Part shown: positions 24,490 through 32,447 of the stretch, piece by piece
Layout: each line of letters begins with the position of its first letter
How positions within the stretch are numbered: the stretch's first letter is position 1
Assembly (NCBI GenBank): GCA_026393855.1
Contig: JAPKZJ010000097.1
Location: forward strand, 1 to 36,733
Length of the DNA: 36,733 nucleotides
Source of the DNA: Candidatus Aminicenantes bacterium
GTDB taxonomy: Bacteria; Acidobacteriota; Aminicenantia; Aminicenantales; UBA4085
Direction: 5' to 3'
The notes under the pieces: generated by a model
The model's input: only the letters and a program-made list of their open reading frames with translations
Databases searched by the model: none
Told to the model about the DNA's origin: nothing
Program-made: the position numbers and the translations under genes

Positions 24490-25838
24490 GGCGCCTCCCG
24501 TTGCATCTCGGCGGCCCGAGCCCGCAGGACGGCCCGCGACCGCTCGATGTCCCCGCGCACGTGCCGCAGGACCGGAATCCAGAACAGGATGTTGGCCGCC
24601 CAGAAGACTAGGACCAGGCCCATGGCCGTCCGCAGGCCCCAGAGGGTCGCGGCGTAGGAGGCGATGAGCGGGCCAAGGGCGTTGCCGGCCAGGTCCATGA
24701 CCGAGGCCAGCGAGACCATCGTGCCCCGGTGCTCCGGCAGGTTGATGTCGGCCAGGGTCCCGTACCAGTTGGGATTGACGCCTTGGTTGATGAACAGCGC
24801 GGCGGCGACGGTCAGAATCAAGGCGATCATCCCCGGCGCGGCCAGCGAGGCGTGCAGGCCGCCCGTCTCCGGAGCCCGGGCGGTATTGGCCAGAAACAGG
24901 ACCATGAAGACAATGGGCACGGCGTTGCAGGCCATGGCGGTGATCACCTTGGCCCGCTTGTCCTTGCGGAACCCGACGTCCCCGATGCGGCCGAAAACGA
25001 CCGCTCCCAAAGCACCCGCCGCAAAGACGGCCAGAAGCATGACGTTGACCGCGGCCGCGTCGAGATTGTGGATTTCTTTCATGTACTTGAAGATCAGGAA
25101 GAGGACGATCGACCCCGGGATGACGTCGATGAAGTTCAGGACAAGCCAGACGTTGCTGCGGGCCCGGCGGAGAACGGCGGCGTCGGACCGGGAGATGCGG
25201 AAGCGGTAATGGGCTCCTTCCCGGATGGCTCCCTGCAGGTCCTCCTCGCGGCCGCCGCGCTCGGGCTCGCGGAAAGCGGCGAAAACCGCGGCAGCTGCGA
25301 TTTCGGCGGCCCCGACGATGAGATACGCCGTCCGCCAACCCGTCCCCAGGGCGCCGGCCAGGCCGAAACCGGCCAACCGGCCGACCAGCATGGCCACGGA
25401 CATCAGGCCGAAAGCCGTGCCGCGCCGGCCGGGATCGACCGAATCGGAGGCCAGCGAAAAAGCGGCCGGGACGAAGGCGCCGGCGCCTATCCCCGCTAGG
25501 GCCCGGAGGGTGAAAAAGAGAGCATAGCCGGCCCGGCCTCCCGGGATGAGGGGGGAGAGAAGCGACGCGGCCCCGGCCAGGGCCAGCCCCCCGGCGCAGA
25601 ATCGAAGGCGGGCTCCGCGGTCGGACAGGATGCCGGCCGCGATCATGGCTAGGGCGGAGAGCGCCGTGGCGGCGAACCCGACCCAGCCCAGGGGCACGAC
25701 GTTGCGGGTCGAGCCGAAAAATCCGGCCAAGAGCGGATTGAGGAATGGTCCGAGCATCGATTGGTCGGCGAAAATGAACAGAAGCCCCGCCGTTAAAAGG
25801 AGAAACGGCAGGGGCGGAGCGGTGCGGTTCGGAGTCAT
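24486..25838 (-). CDS. MFS transporter
   Basis: The protein has 450 aa with about 12 transmembrane helices and a larger central cytoplasmic loop (around residues 190-220), the typical major facilitator layout. The loop after TM2 has the GxLSDRxGARxRF form of the MFS A-motif (AAGILSDRGARLRFCAGG). The second half repeats it weakly (AVVFGRIGDVGFRKDKRAK). It is the first gene of a four-gene operon with a lipid kinase, a YkgJ-like protein and a glycosidase-like protein. The substrate cannot be told; a sugar or lipid-linked solute is only a guess from the neighbours. Confidence 0.87.
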   Translation of the reverse strand: MTPNRTAPPLPFLLLTAGLLFIFADQSMLGPFLNPLLAGFFGSTRNVVPLGWVGFAATALSALAMIAAGILSDRGARLRFCAGGLALAGAASLLSPLIPGGRAGYALFFTLRALAGIGAGAFVPAAFSLASDSVDPGRRGTAFGLMSVAMLVGRLAGFGLAGALGTGWRTAYLIVGAAEIAAAAVFAAFREPERGGREEDLQGAIREGAHYRFRISRSDAAVLRRARSNVWLVLNFIDVIPGSIVLFLIFKYMKEIHNLDAAAVNVMLLAVFAAGALGAVVFGRIGDVGFRKDKRAKVITAMACNAVPIVFMVLFLANTARAPETGGLHASLAAPGMIALILTVAAALFINQGVNPNWYGTLADINLPEHRGTMVSLASVMDLAGNALGPLIASYAATLWGLRTAMGLVLVFWAANILFWIPVLRHVRGDIERSRAVLRARAAEMQREAP

Positions 25839-25858
25839 GGGTTTTGTCGGTCAGCAGA

Positions 25859-25887
25859 GATATACCGTATGTTCGGACGAGGTTCAA
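25859..25887 (-). promoter_or_regulatory. Candidate promoter of the MFS-lipid kinase operon
   Basis: On the minus strand TTGAAC (25887-25882), a 17-bp spacer and TATATC (25864-25859) lie 20 bp before the ATG at 25838. Both boxes match four of six positions. No second promoter is visible within the operon, whose four genes overlap by 4 nt each. Confidence 0.42.
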
Positions 25888-25920
25888 TCCCCTCGGTGGG
25901 AATGAGCCGGCAGAAAGCAT

Positions 25921-25949
25921 TTGACTCGGGTCGGGGCCGGGGTTAAGGT
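25921..25949 (+). promoter_or_regulatory. Possible promoter of the 25961 membrane protein gene
   Basis: TTGACT (25921-25926) has a spacer of 17 bp to TAAGGT (25944-25949), which is a poor -10 (3 of 6). The boxes would place the transcription start only about 5 nt before the ATG, so a nearly leaderless message would result. Confidence 0.25.
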
Positions 25950-25960
25950 AAAGCCGATCG

Positions 25961-26329
25961 ATGGAGAGATCTTTGCCCAAACCAGTCGACAATGCCGTTA
26001 AGATCGGCTGGCTGGTCCTCTATTGGGCCGTCACGGCTTGGCTTCTCTATCCCCTGATCTTCAAGATCATCACGCCAGATACGGCCAAGGAATACTTTTA
26101 CCGGTCGGCCCTCGGTGTCGTCCTTCTCATCCTGGTCTTCGGTAAGACCCTCTTCGACCTGCTCTTCCCGACCGAAATCTCGCGGGCTCGTAACATCGCC
26201 AACGTGGCTCTGCTGACTGTTTATACGACGGTTATGGCGGGCGGGATCATCTTCATGCTGATTCGGATCCTGGCTCTCTATCTCAATAAAAACGCTTCGA
26301 CCTATACCGGCGGCGACGTCCAATTCTAG
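25961..26329 (+). CDS. Small three-helix membrane protein, function unknown
   Basis: The protein has 122 aa. The ATG at 25961 has only a weak AAGG upstream. Three hydrophobic segments lie at about residues 14-36, 46-70 and 78-108, separated by short charged loops, with no signal peptide. No family is recognised. It lies 12 bp upstream of the UbiA-like gene and is probably co-transcribed with it, so a role beside the prenyltransferase is possible. That is inference from position only. Confidence 0.65.
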   Translation: MERSLPKPVDNAVKIGWLVLYWAVTAWLLYPLIFKIITPDTAKEYFYRSALGVVLLILVFGKTLFDLLFPTEISRARNIANVALLTVYTTVMAGGIIFMLIRILALYLNKNASTYTGGDVQF

Positions 26330-26341
26330 CCAGATCCCTCA

Positions 26342-27208
26342 ATGAAAGACATCATCGCGTCTCTCCGCCCCGGGCAGTGGATCAAGAATCTCTTCGTTTT
26401 CGCCGCCCCCGTGTTCGGGCGGGTGCTTTTCCGGCCGGGGCCGGCCGTCCGGACGGCGGCCGTGTTCGCGCTCTTCTGCGTTCTAGCGGGCGCGCTCTAC
26501 CTGGTCAACGACATCCTCGACGCGGAGTCCGACCGCTTTCATCCCCGGAAAGCCAAACGCCCGATCGCAGCCGGCCGGCTCCGGCCGGGGACGGCCTGGG
26601 CCGCGGCCGCCGGCCTGGCCGCTTGCGCCCTCGCGGCGTCGGCCGCCCTCGACCGACGCGTCTTCCTGGCCTTGGCCGCATACGCCCTGCTGCAGCTCTC
26701 TTATTCGCTTGTCCTCAAGCGGGTTGTCATCCTGGATGTCTTCCTCGTCGCCTCGGGATTCGTCATCCGGGTAGCGGCCGGCGGCTTCGCGGCCGGCGTC
26801 GTGCCCTCTTCCTGGCTCCTGGTCTGCACCAGCCTGCTCGCCCTTCTGATCGCTGTCGGCAAGCGGCGCAACGAGCTCCTCACGCTCGAAGAGTGCGGAG
26901 AGGCCCACCGCTCGGTGCTCCGCGACTACACGCCCGCCCTGCTCGACCAGATGATCGCCGTCGTCACCGCCGCCACGATGGTGACTTACGCCCTCTACGC
27001 CATGTCCGAGGACACGTCCCGGCGGTTCGGCTCGGGCCGCCTGCTCTGGACCGCGCCGTTCGTCCTGTACGGGATTTTCCGCTATCTCTTTCTGGTCTAT
27101 CGCAAGGGGCAGGGGGGAACACCCGAGGAGATGATCATCGAGGATCTGCCCTTCCTGGCCGCGATCGCCCTCTGGGCCGCCGTCTCCGCCGGGATCGTCT
27201 ACTTCTGA
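26342..27208 (+). CDS. UbiA-family prenyltransferase, DPPR-synthase-like
   Basis: The protein has 288 aa with about nine helices. The N-terminus LRPGQWIKNLFVFAAPVF is typical of decaprenyl-phosphate phosphoribosyltransferase (DPPR synthase)-like UbiA proteins. The first Asp-rich motif NDILDAESDR (N56, D57, D60, D64) is intact. The second region (YSLVLKRVVILDVFLVASGF) has the KRVVILD form of this subgroup. Family members move a prenyl or polyprenyl-phosphate group at the membrane; in mycobacteria the enzyme makes the ribose-phosphate lipid for arabinan. The stop codon TGA (27206-27208) is also the first triplet of the left inverted repeat of the downstream RAYT element. Confidence 0.84.
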   Translation: MKDIIASLRPGQWIKNLFVFAAPVFGRVLFRPGPAVRTAAVFALFCVLAGALYLVNDILDAESDRFHPRKAKRPIAAGRLRPGTAWAAAAGLAACALAASAALDRRVFLALAAYALLQLSYSLVLKRVVILDVFLVASGFVIRVAAGGFAAGVVPSSWLLVCTSLLALLIAVGKRRNELLTLEECGEAHRSVLRDYTPALLDQMIAVVTAATMVTYALYAMSEDTSRRFGSGRLLWTAPFVLYGIFRYLFLVYRKGQGGTPEEMIIEDLPFLAAIALWAAVSAGIVYF

Positions 27209-27233
27209 TAATTCCCAGACACATACTCAATTC
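27206..27233 (+). repeat. Left terminal inverted repeat of the RAYT element
   Basis: The 28-bp repeat begins TGATAATTCCCAGACACA and ends ACTCAATTC. It pairs with 28111-28138 in inverse orientation with two mismatches. A small inner hairpin (CATAC at 27222-27226 with GTATG at 27234-27238) overlaps its inner end. TGA at its edge is the stop codon of the UbiA-like gene. Confidence 0.75.
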
Positions 27234-27269
27234 GTATGCGCAAGAGCCAATTCTCTGAAGGAATCAGAT

Positions 27270-27935
27270 CTATTTCGGGAATTCGTTCTTAGGGCCGGGT
27301 TTTCTTTTTACCATAGGCAGCCCGGTCATTTCTTCGAGCCCTTGGAGAAATTTCTCACTTCCAAGCGGAAGCCCGTTCTTCGCATGAACGCGGAACTCCT
27401 CAAGGGTACTATTGGGGAGAGCTGACTCTAAATAGGCCTCCCAGTTGGAAATGCTAGTGTCTAATGGCGAAGTCCGCAGAAGTGGATCAAAGGACTTGTC
27501 GATATGCGCTCTTGCGCTTGAAAAATCCCAATCTCGCGCGTTACGGACGAGCTTGGCTCTTACGGGATTTGTTTCGATATATCTGATGGAATTGTATAGA
27601 TAACTCTCATCCATTGGAAACGAAGAGAATCTTCCCTGCCATAAAAAGCCCTTCCATTTGTTCCTTGCGTTTATTGTTTTTGTGTAAAATTTGTGCGTAT
27701 TGCCGAAAGTCCGAGCCAACCCCGCTTCATCCGAAGGAACGGCAACCAAATGCACGTGATTATCCATAATGCAGTATGCCCAAAACGCGACTTTGGCCTC
27801 TTCTGAATATTTTTTCAGCAGCCTAAGATAGAACGCCTTATCCTCATCATCAAAAAATACCCTCTGCCTTCGGTTCCCTCGTTGAGTAATATGATGAGGT
27901 AGATCCGGAATCACTATTCTTGCATAGGCGGGCAT
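27270..27935 (-). CDS. REP-associated tyrosine transposase (RAYT, Y1_Tnp family)
   Basis: The protein has 221 aa. The start at 27935 is supported by GGGGAG about 9 nt upstream. Y1-type single-strand transposase features are LPHHITQRGNRRQ at the N-terminus, the metal-binding HxH motif in DNHVHLV (H60 and H62), and a candidate catalytic tyrosine in HKFYTKTIN (Y84). The downstream GRFSSFPMDESYLYNSIRYIETNPVRA block is characteristic of RAYT proteins. The family cuts and joins single-stranded DNA at REP hairpins. The base composition and codon use are plainly more AT-rich than in all neighbours, which suggests recent acquisition. The frame is intact with no visible decay, so the enzyme may be active. 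Confidence 0.9.
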   Translation of the reverse strand: MPAYARIVIPDLPHHITQRGNRRQRVFFDDEDKAFYLRLLKKYSEEAKVAFWAYCIMDNHVHLVAVPSDEAGLARTFGNTHKFYTKTINARNKWKGFLWQGRFSSFPMDESYLYNSIRYIETNPVRAKLVRNARDWDFSSARAHIDKSFDPLLRTSPLDTSISNWEAYLESALPNSTLEEFRVHAKNGLPLGSEKFLQGLEEMTGLPMVKRKPGPKNEFPK

Positions 27936-28110
27936 GCTTCATTTCTCCCCGATTAAGAAGACGGCATAATTTATAAAATTTCTCAATGAACTCTTCCCTA
28001 CAATTTGATCCTCAAAGTCAAAATATTTCTATTGGAAAGCGCCTAATGTATCGGACTGCGCTCGAGGATTAATTTGGTACATGTCTGCGAAAGATGCGCT
28101 GCAGTTGGGG

Positions 28111-28138
28111 GAATTAAGTATGTGTCTGTGAATTATCA
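28111..28138 (-). repeat. Right terminal inverted repeat of the RAYT element
   Basis: On the minus strand this reads TGATAATTCACAGACACA followed by TACTTAATTC, 26 of 28 positions identical to the left end. TGA at its edge is the stop codon of recO. A looser, related stretch (ATTAATTTGGTACATGTCTGCG, 28067-28088) lies just inside it and may be a decayed additional copy. Confidence 0.75.
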
Positions 28139-28876
28139 GTCGCGAACGAGGCGCAGGGTTCGAGGCTCGCGCTCCAGGTGGAAGACGATCATGGCCTGCA
28201 GGGCGACCTGGATGGTACGCAAGGCCTCGGGTCCGAACGGCTCCACCGGGACGCGCGGCGGCGGGTTGCGCCGGACCCAGCGCAGGAACTCCCCCAGCTC
28301 CCGGCGGACGGGCTCCTTGCGGGCCGGGGCGCAGTCGCCGCAGTATATCCCGTCCCGCCGCGGCGACAGCCATGACGCTTCCGTCTCAGCCACGGCCTTG
28401 CGGCATTTCTTGCAGCTCCCCACCTCGGGCAGGATGCCGTTGATTTGCAGCAGCCAGGCCTCAAAGTAGCGGGCCAGCAGGCTCAGGTCCCCCTTGTCGC
28501 GCAGGGCCTGCAGGACGGCCAGGAGGAGGCGGAACAGAACCTCCTCGTGAGCCCGGGCCGGGGCGAACTCCTCGACCAGCTCGGCGAAATAGCCGAGGGT
28601 GAAGGCGGTCTTGAGGTCTGACTGGATGTCGAAGAACGATTCGAGCAGATCGGCGTTGCTGATCGTGACCAGGTCACGCCGCTCTTTTTCGTAGAAGAAG
28701 ACCCGGACATAGGACATCGGCTCGAGCGCGGATCCGAACCGGTTGGCGAACTTGCGGGCGCCCTTGGCCACGCCGCGCAGAACGCCCTTCTCCCGGGTCA
28801 GGAAAGAGCAGAGCTTGTCCTGGTCGCCGATCGGGGAGGTCCGAAGCACGATGGCTTCGGTTTGGTCGACGGGCAT
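28136..28876 (-). CDS. recO: DNA repair protein RecO
   Basis: The protein has 246 aa, a normal RecO length. RecO anneals single-stranded DNA and, with RecR, loads RecA in the RecF pathway. The N-terminal OB-fold segment shows TEAIVLRTSPIGDQDKLCSFLT and the family's KGVLRGVAKGARK. The helical domain follows, with a C4 zinc finger (C155, C158, C179, C182) as in many bacterial RecO. The start at 28876 has AAAGG upstream. It is the last gene of the rodZ-ntrY-ntrX-recO run, 19 bp after ntrX. The final TGA is supplied by the right inverted repeat of the RAYT element. Confidence 0.93.
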   Translation of the reverse strand: MPVDQTEAIVLRTSPIGDQDKLCSFLTREKGVLRGVAKGARKFANRFGSALEPMSYVRVFFYEKERRDLVTISNADLLESFFDIQSDLKTAFTLGYFAELVEEFAPARAHEEVLFRLLLAVLQALRDKGDLSLLARYFEAWLLQINGILPEVGSCKKCRKAVAETEASWLSPRRDGIYCGDCAPARKEPVRRELGEFLRWVRRNPPPRVPVEPFGPEALRTIQVALQAMIVFHLEREPRTLRLVRD

Positions 28877-28895
28877 ATCCGGCCTTTAGCGGCCC

Positions 28896-30257
28896 TCACT
28901 CGTTGAGGGTGATGTGGAGGGTCTTGATCCGGGCCTGGATCGCCTCGGGGGTCATATCCAGCTCGGCCGCGGCCCGGACGAGGTCCCATTGGTTCCGCAG
29001 CAGGACGCGGTGCAGTGTCGTCCGTTCGAACTGCTCCAGAGCCTGGGCCAGAGGCGCCGCGGCGGGCAGGCCGGCACCGGTCTCCCGCTCCCGGGTTTCG
29101 ACCAGAAGGGCGAGATGGGCGGGCCCGATCTCATCCTCCTCGACCAGAATGACGAAGCGCTCGATGACGTTCATGATCTCGCTGACGTTGCCCGGCCAGG
29201 AGTAGTTGAGGAAGGCCTTGAGGGCCTCGGGGTGCATGGTCTTGGGCTTCTTGCCGTAATCGGCGGCAAAGCCCTTCAGGAAATGATCGATGAGCAGGGG
29301 AATGTCCTCCGTCCGCTCGCGCAGCGGCGGGATGGACATCGGGATGACGTTGAGCTTGAAGAAGAGGTCCTCCCGAAAGCGGGCCTTGACGATCAGGTCC
29401 TTCAGGCTCTTGGTCGTGGCGGCGATGATCCGGACGTCGGCGGACACGATGTCGCTCGATCCGACCGGCTCGAAGGACTGCTCGATCAGGGCCTTGACCA
29501 GCTTGGCCTGGGTCCGCAGGCTCATGTCGCCGACTTCGTCCAGAAAGAGGGTCCCGCCGTCGGCCTGCAGGAGCTTGCCCTTCCTGTCCTTGACGGCGTG
29601 GGGGACGGCGCCCTTGATGGTGCCGAAGAGCTCGGCCTCGATCAGCTCGTCCGGGATGGCGGCGCAGTTGATCTCGACGAAGCGCTTGTCGGCGCGGCGG
29701 CTCTGGTCGTGGATGATGCGGGCGATCAGCTCCTTGCCGGTGCCGTTCTCGCCCGTCAGCAGGACCCGGCCGTCGGTCGGGGCGGCCTTCTTGATTTCCT
29801 CCCGTAGCCGGATGATGGCCGGGCTCTTGCCCACCAGATGGGTGCGGGCCCGCGTCTTCTCGCGGAGCTGGAGGTTCTCCTCCTCGAGGCGGCGCTGGCG
29901 GAGGGCGTTCTTGACGGTCAGGACGACTTTCTCCAGGGTCAACGGCTTCTCCAGGAAGTCGAAGGCGCCCAGTTTGGTGGCCTTGACGGCCGTCTCCACC
30001 GTCCCGTGTCCGGAGATGACTACGACCTGGGGCGGGGCGTCCAGGGTCCGGACACGGCGCAGGACATCCAGGCCGTTCATCTCGGGCAGCCAGATGTCGA
30101 GCAGCAGCAGCCCGAAGGCCTGCTTCTGCAGGAGACCCAGCCCTTCCTCGCCCGAGGCCGCCGTGCGGACGGCATAGCCCTCGTCCTCGAGGATGCCTTG
30201 CAGAGACGAGCGGATGCTCGCTTCGTCGTCGATGATCAGGATCTTGTCTTGGCTCAT
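28896..30257 (-). CDS. ntrX: NtrX-like response regulator lacking the GAFTGA loop
   Basis: The protein has 453 aa. An N-terminal receiver has the acidic pair D10/D11, phospho-acceptor D54 in LLLLDIWLPEMNG, and the FDFLEKPL lysine. An AAA+ domain follows with Walker A GENGTGKE (about 166-173), Walker B GGTLFLDEVGDM, and arginine fingers around FREDLFFKLN. At the position of the sigma-54-contacting GAFTGA loop it reads ELFGTIKGAVPHAV, so this element is missing, as in known NtrX proteins. It is therefore unlikely to activate sigma-54 promoters in the usual way. A Fis-type helix-turn-helix (LVRAAAELDMTPEAIQARIK) closes the protein. The start overlaps the ntrY stop by 4 nt, confirming it as the partner of the sensor. 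Confidence 0.88.
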   Translation of the reverse strand: MSQDKILIIDDEASIRSSLQGILEDEGYAVRTAASGEEGLGLLQKQAFGLLLLDIWLPEMNGLDVLRRVRTLDAPPQVVVISGHGTVETAVKATKLGAFDFLEKPLTLEKVVLTVKNALRQRRLEEENLQLREKTRARTHLVGKSPAIIRLREEIKKAAPTDGRVLLTGENGTGKELIARIIHDQSRRADKRFVEINCAAIPDELIEAELFGTIKGAVPHAVKDRKGKLLQADGGTLFLDEVGDMSLRTQAKLVKALIEQSFEPVGSSDIVSADVRIIAATTKSLKDLIVKARFREDLFFKLNVIPMSIPPLRERTEDIPLLIDHFLKGFAADYGKKPKTMHPEALKAFLNYSWPGNVSEIMNVIERFVILVEEDEIGPAHLALLVETRERETGAGLPAAAPLAQALEQFERTTLHRVLLRNQWDLVRAAAELDMTPEAIQARIKTLHITLNE

Positions 30258-32440
30258 GCGGGTAACTGTAGGATGAAGCGCGCGCCATGGGGTTTGACGT
30301 TGCGGACGTCGATGGCGCCGTTATGTTCTTTCATGATCTGGGCGACAATGGCCAGCCCGAGTCCTGTGCCCTTCTTTTTGGTCGAGAAATGGGGCAGGAA
30401 GAGCTTGTCCTTGTCCTCGACCGCAATGCCGGGCCCGGTGTCCTCGATCTCGACCTGGATCAACCGGGTGTCGCGGTCGAAGCCGGCGCGGACGACGATT
30501 CTACCCTTTTTGGCCATGGCGTCAATAGCGTTGTCGAAAAGGTTGATGAAGACCCGCTTCATCGGCTCCGGGTCAAGCGGCTGGCGGGCCGGCACCTCGG
30601 GGTCGATCGTTACCTCGAACTCGATATCGTTGTAGATGGGCCGGAAGAGGGCCGCGGCTTGATCGACGATCTCGGCCAGCGAGGCCGGCTGGAGGCTGAT
30701 CTTGGGCAGCCGGGCGAACTCGGAGAACTCGTCGACCAGGGACTTGATGGTCTGGGCCTCCTGGATGATGACCCGGGCCCCCTCCTCGAGCGCGGCCGGG
30801 GAGGCCGGATCGGGCCGGCTGAGGTTGCGCAGAATCCGCTCGGCGTTCAATTGGATCGGCGTCAGCGGGTTCTTGATCTCGTGGGCCACCCGCTGGGCGA
30901 CCTCTTTCCAGGCGGCGACCCGCTGGCTCTTGATCAGCTGGGACAGGTCGTCCAAGACGACCAGGAGGCCGGAGAAGCCGGCTCCCGGCGGCTTGAGGGG
31001 GGATAGAGTTAAGGCCAGCGTCAGCTGCTGGCCGTTCAGCATGATGGTGATTTCGCGGTCGGAGATCCGGTAGCGGGTCCGCATCCCGGCCTCGATGGCT
31101 TGGGCCAGCTCGGCGAAGTGGGGGTGGCGGAGGACCTCCCGGTAAGGCCGTCCCGCCACTTCGGCTGTGGCCGGCAACGCCAGCATGTCCCGGGCCGAGG
31201 GGTTGATGGTGGTGATGCGGCCTTCGGCGTCGAGGGCGATGACCCCGGTCGTGACGGTGTTCAGCAGGGTCTCGATGTACTGCTTGCGGGCTTCCTGCTC
31301 AGCCGTCTTCTGGGCCAGGCGGACCTGCCCGGTCTGGATGTCGGCGATCATCTGGTTGAACGACTCGACCAGGATGCCGAGCTCGTCCGAGGCCGGGTCC
31401 TCGACCCGGACATCCAGATTGCCTTTGGAGACCTCGCGGGTGGCCTGGGCCAGCTTCTCGATCGGGACGGTGATGGAGCGGGCCAGATGGAAGCCGATCC
31501 AGGTGGCGGCGAAGACGATCAGCATGGTGACCAGGACCAGCATCAGCTGGTAAGTCGTCTTGGTCAGGTCTTTCTGTTGGCGGCGGCGGCTGTAGCGGTC
31601 CCAATAGGCTTTGACGTTATTGATCTTCTGGGTATAGTTCTGCGGCAGGAACATCCCCGTGGTGATGAGAAACGCGGTCGTGTCCGGCAGACTGAAGGAG
31701 ACCCCCTGGCGGATGAACTCACCGGTACCCATGGGCTTGATATCGTTGAGGGGCACGCCGGCCTGAATCCGCTTGACGTTGTCCGACTTCAGTTCGTTGT
31801 AGTCCTGTAAAGGCAGGTTCGGGTCGAGATAGACGAACAGCTCCTCCTCGCCCTGGTAGACGGCGATCTCGGCCAGCTTGTACTCGGCCAGCTTGGTCCG
31901 GACGAAGGCCTCCAGGGCTCCGCGCTTGTCGGCCGCCAGCAGGCCCTGGGACCGCATCTCCTTCTCCAGCTGGACGGCGTAGTGCAGGGTCAGCTCGGAG
32001 GCGGTGACATAGAAGCCGTCGGCCACAGCCCGGGTGTCCTCCAGGACGCGGTTGACGTCCATCTTGAACCACTGCTCGATATTGCGGCTGATCAGGTCGC
32101 TGGTGAACAGGAACAGCAGTAGGGTCGGAAGAAAGGACAGGGCGGTGAAGAACATCACCAGCTTGGTCTTGAAATGGGCGCCGACCACTTTGCGCTTGCG
32201 CTCCAGATACAGCCGGGCCAAGTTGCGGCCCAGGACGAAGAGCAGGATCAGGGCCAGAAGCAGGACGATGAACTGAAGCGCTGTGAGCAGGATGCCCGTG
32301 GCCTTGGAGGGGGAGAATTCCTGGACCCGCCGCAGCAGAAAGTCGATGACGAAGAAGAGGACGATGAGAATCGGGATGACGAAAGCCAGAACGCGCGAAC
32401 CCCGTTTCTTGGGGGTCAGGACGTCCTTGGATTCAGGCAT
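30254..32440 (-). CDS. ntrY: NtrY-like membrane sensor histidine kinase
   Basis: The protein has 728 aa. Several N-terminal transmembrane helices (about residues 15-35, 45-67 and 90-112) are followed by a periplasmic or extracytoplasmic sensor region. A further helix (about 300-320) and a HAMP domain (SITVPIEKLAQATREVSKGN) come next. A PAS domain (about 390-480) is followed by HisKA with the phosphorylated histidine in QRVAHEIKNPLTPIQLNAER. The HATPase contains NLFDNAIDAM, DTGPGIAVED and GTGLGLAI. This is the NtrY architecture. It is separated by 7 bp from the rodZ-like gene upstream and overlaps ntrX downstream. NtrYX systems respond to nitrogen, redox or envelope cues in other bacteria; the signal here is unknown. 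Confidence 0.9.
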   Translation of the reverse strand: MPESKDVLTPKKRGSRVLAFVIPILIVLFFVIDFLLRRVQEFSPSKATGILLTALQFIVLLLALILLFVLGRNLARLYLERKRKVVGAHFKTKLVMFFTALSFLPTLLLFLFTSDLISRNIEQWFKMDVNRVLEDTRAVADGFYVTASELTLHYAVQLEKEMRSQGLLAADKRGALEAFVRTKLAEYKLAEIAVYQGEEELFVYLDPNLPLQDYNELKSDNVKRIQAGVPLNDIKPMGTGEFIRQGVSFSLPDTTAFLITTGMFLPQNYTQKINNVKAYWDRYSRRRQQKDLTKTTYQLMLVLVTMLIVFAATWIGFHLARSITVPIEKLAQATREVSKGNLDVRVEDPASDELGILVESFNQMIADIQTGQVRLAQKTAEQEARKQYIETLLNTVTTGVIALDAEGRITTINPSARDMLALPATAEVAGRPYREVLRHPHFAELAQAIEAGMRTRYRISDREITIMLNGQQLTLALTLSPLKPPGAGFSGLLVVLDDLSQLIKSQRVAAWKEVAQRVAHEIKNPLTPIQLNAERILRNLSRPDPASPAALEEGARVIIQEAQTIKSLVDEFSEFARLPKISLQPASLAEIVDQAAALFRPIYNDIEFEVTIDPEVPARQPLDPEPMKRVFINLFDNAIDAMAKKGRIVVRAGFDRDTRLIQVEIEDTGPGIAVEDKDKLFLPHFSTKKKGTGLGLAIVAQIMKEHNGAIDVRNVKPHGARFILQLPA

Positions 32441-32447
32441 GAAGAGT

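Larger units (their letters stand above)
27206..28138. mobile_element. RAYT transposase element with 28-bp terminal inverted repeats
   Basis: A 933-bp, visibly AT-rich segment lies in a GC-rich background. Its ends are near-perfect inverted repeats: 27206-27233 on the plus strand and 28111-28138 on the minus strand, differing at two of 28 positions. Both ends begin TGATAATTC and contain the shared core CAGACACATACT. The single gene inside is a REP-associated tyrosine transposase. No target duplication is seen outside the ends. The outermost TGA on each side is the stop codon of the flanking gene (UbiA-like on the left, recO on the right). Confidence 0.75.

Noticed and set aside
24490-25992. 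Long upstream extension of the lipid kinase frame
   Set aside because: The extension runs through the MFS gene in another frame; the ATG overlapping the MFS stop and the DAGK start motif define the true N-terminus.
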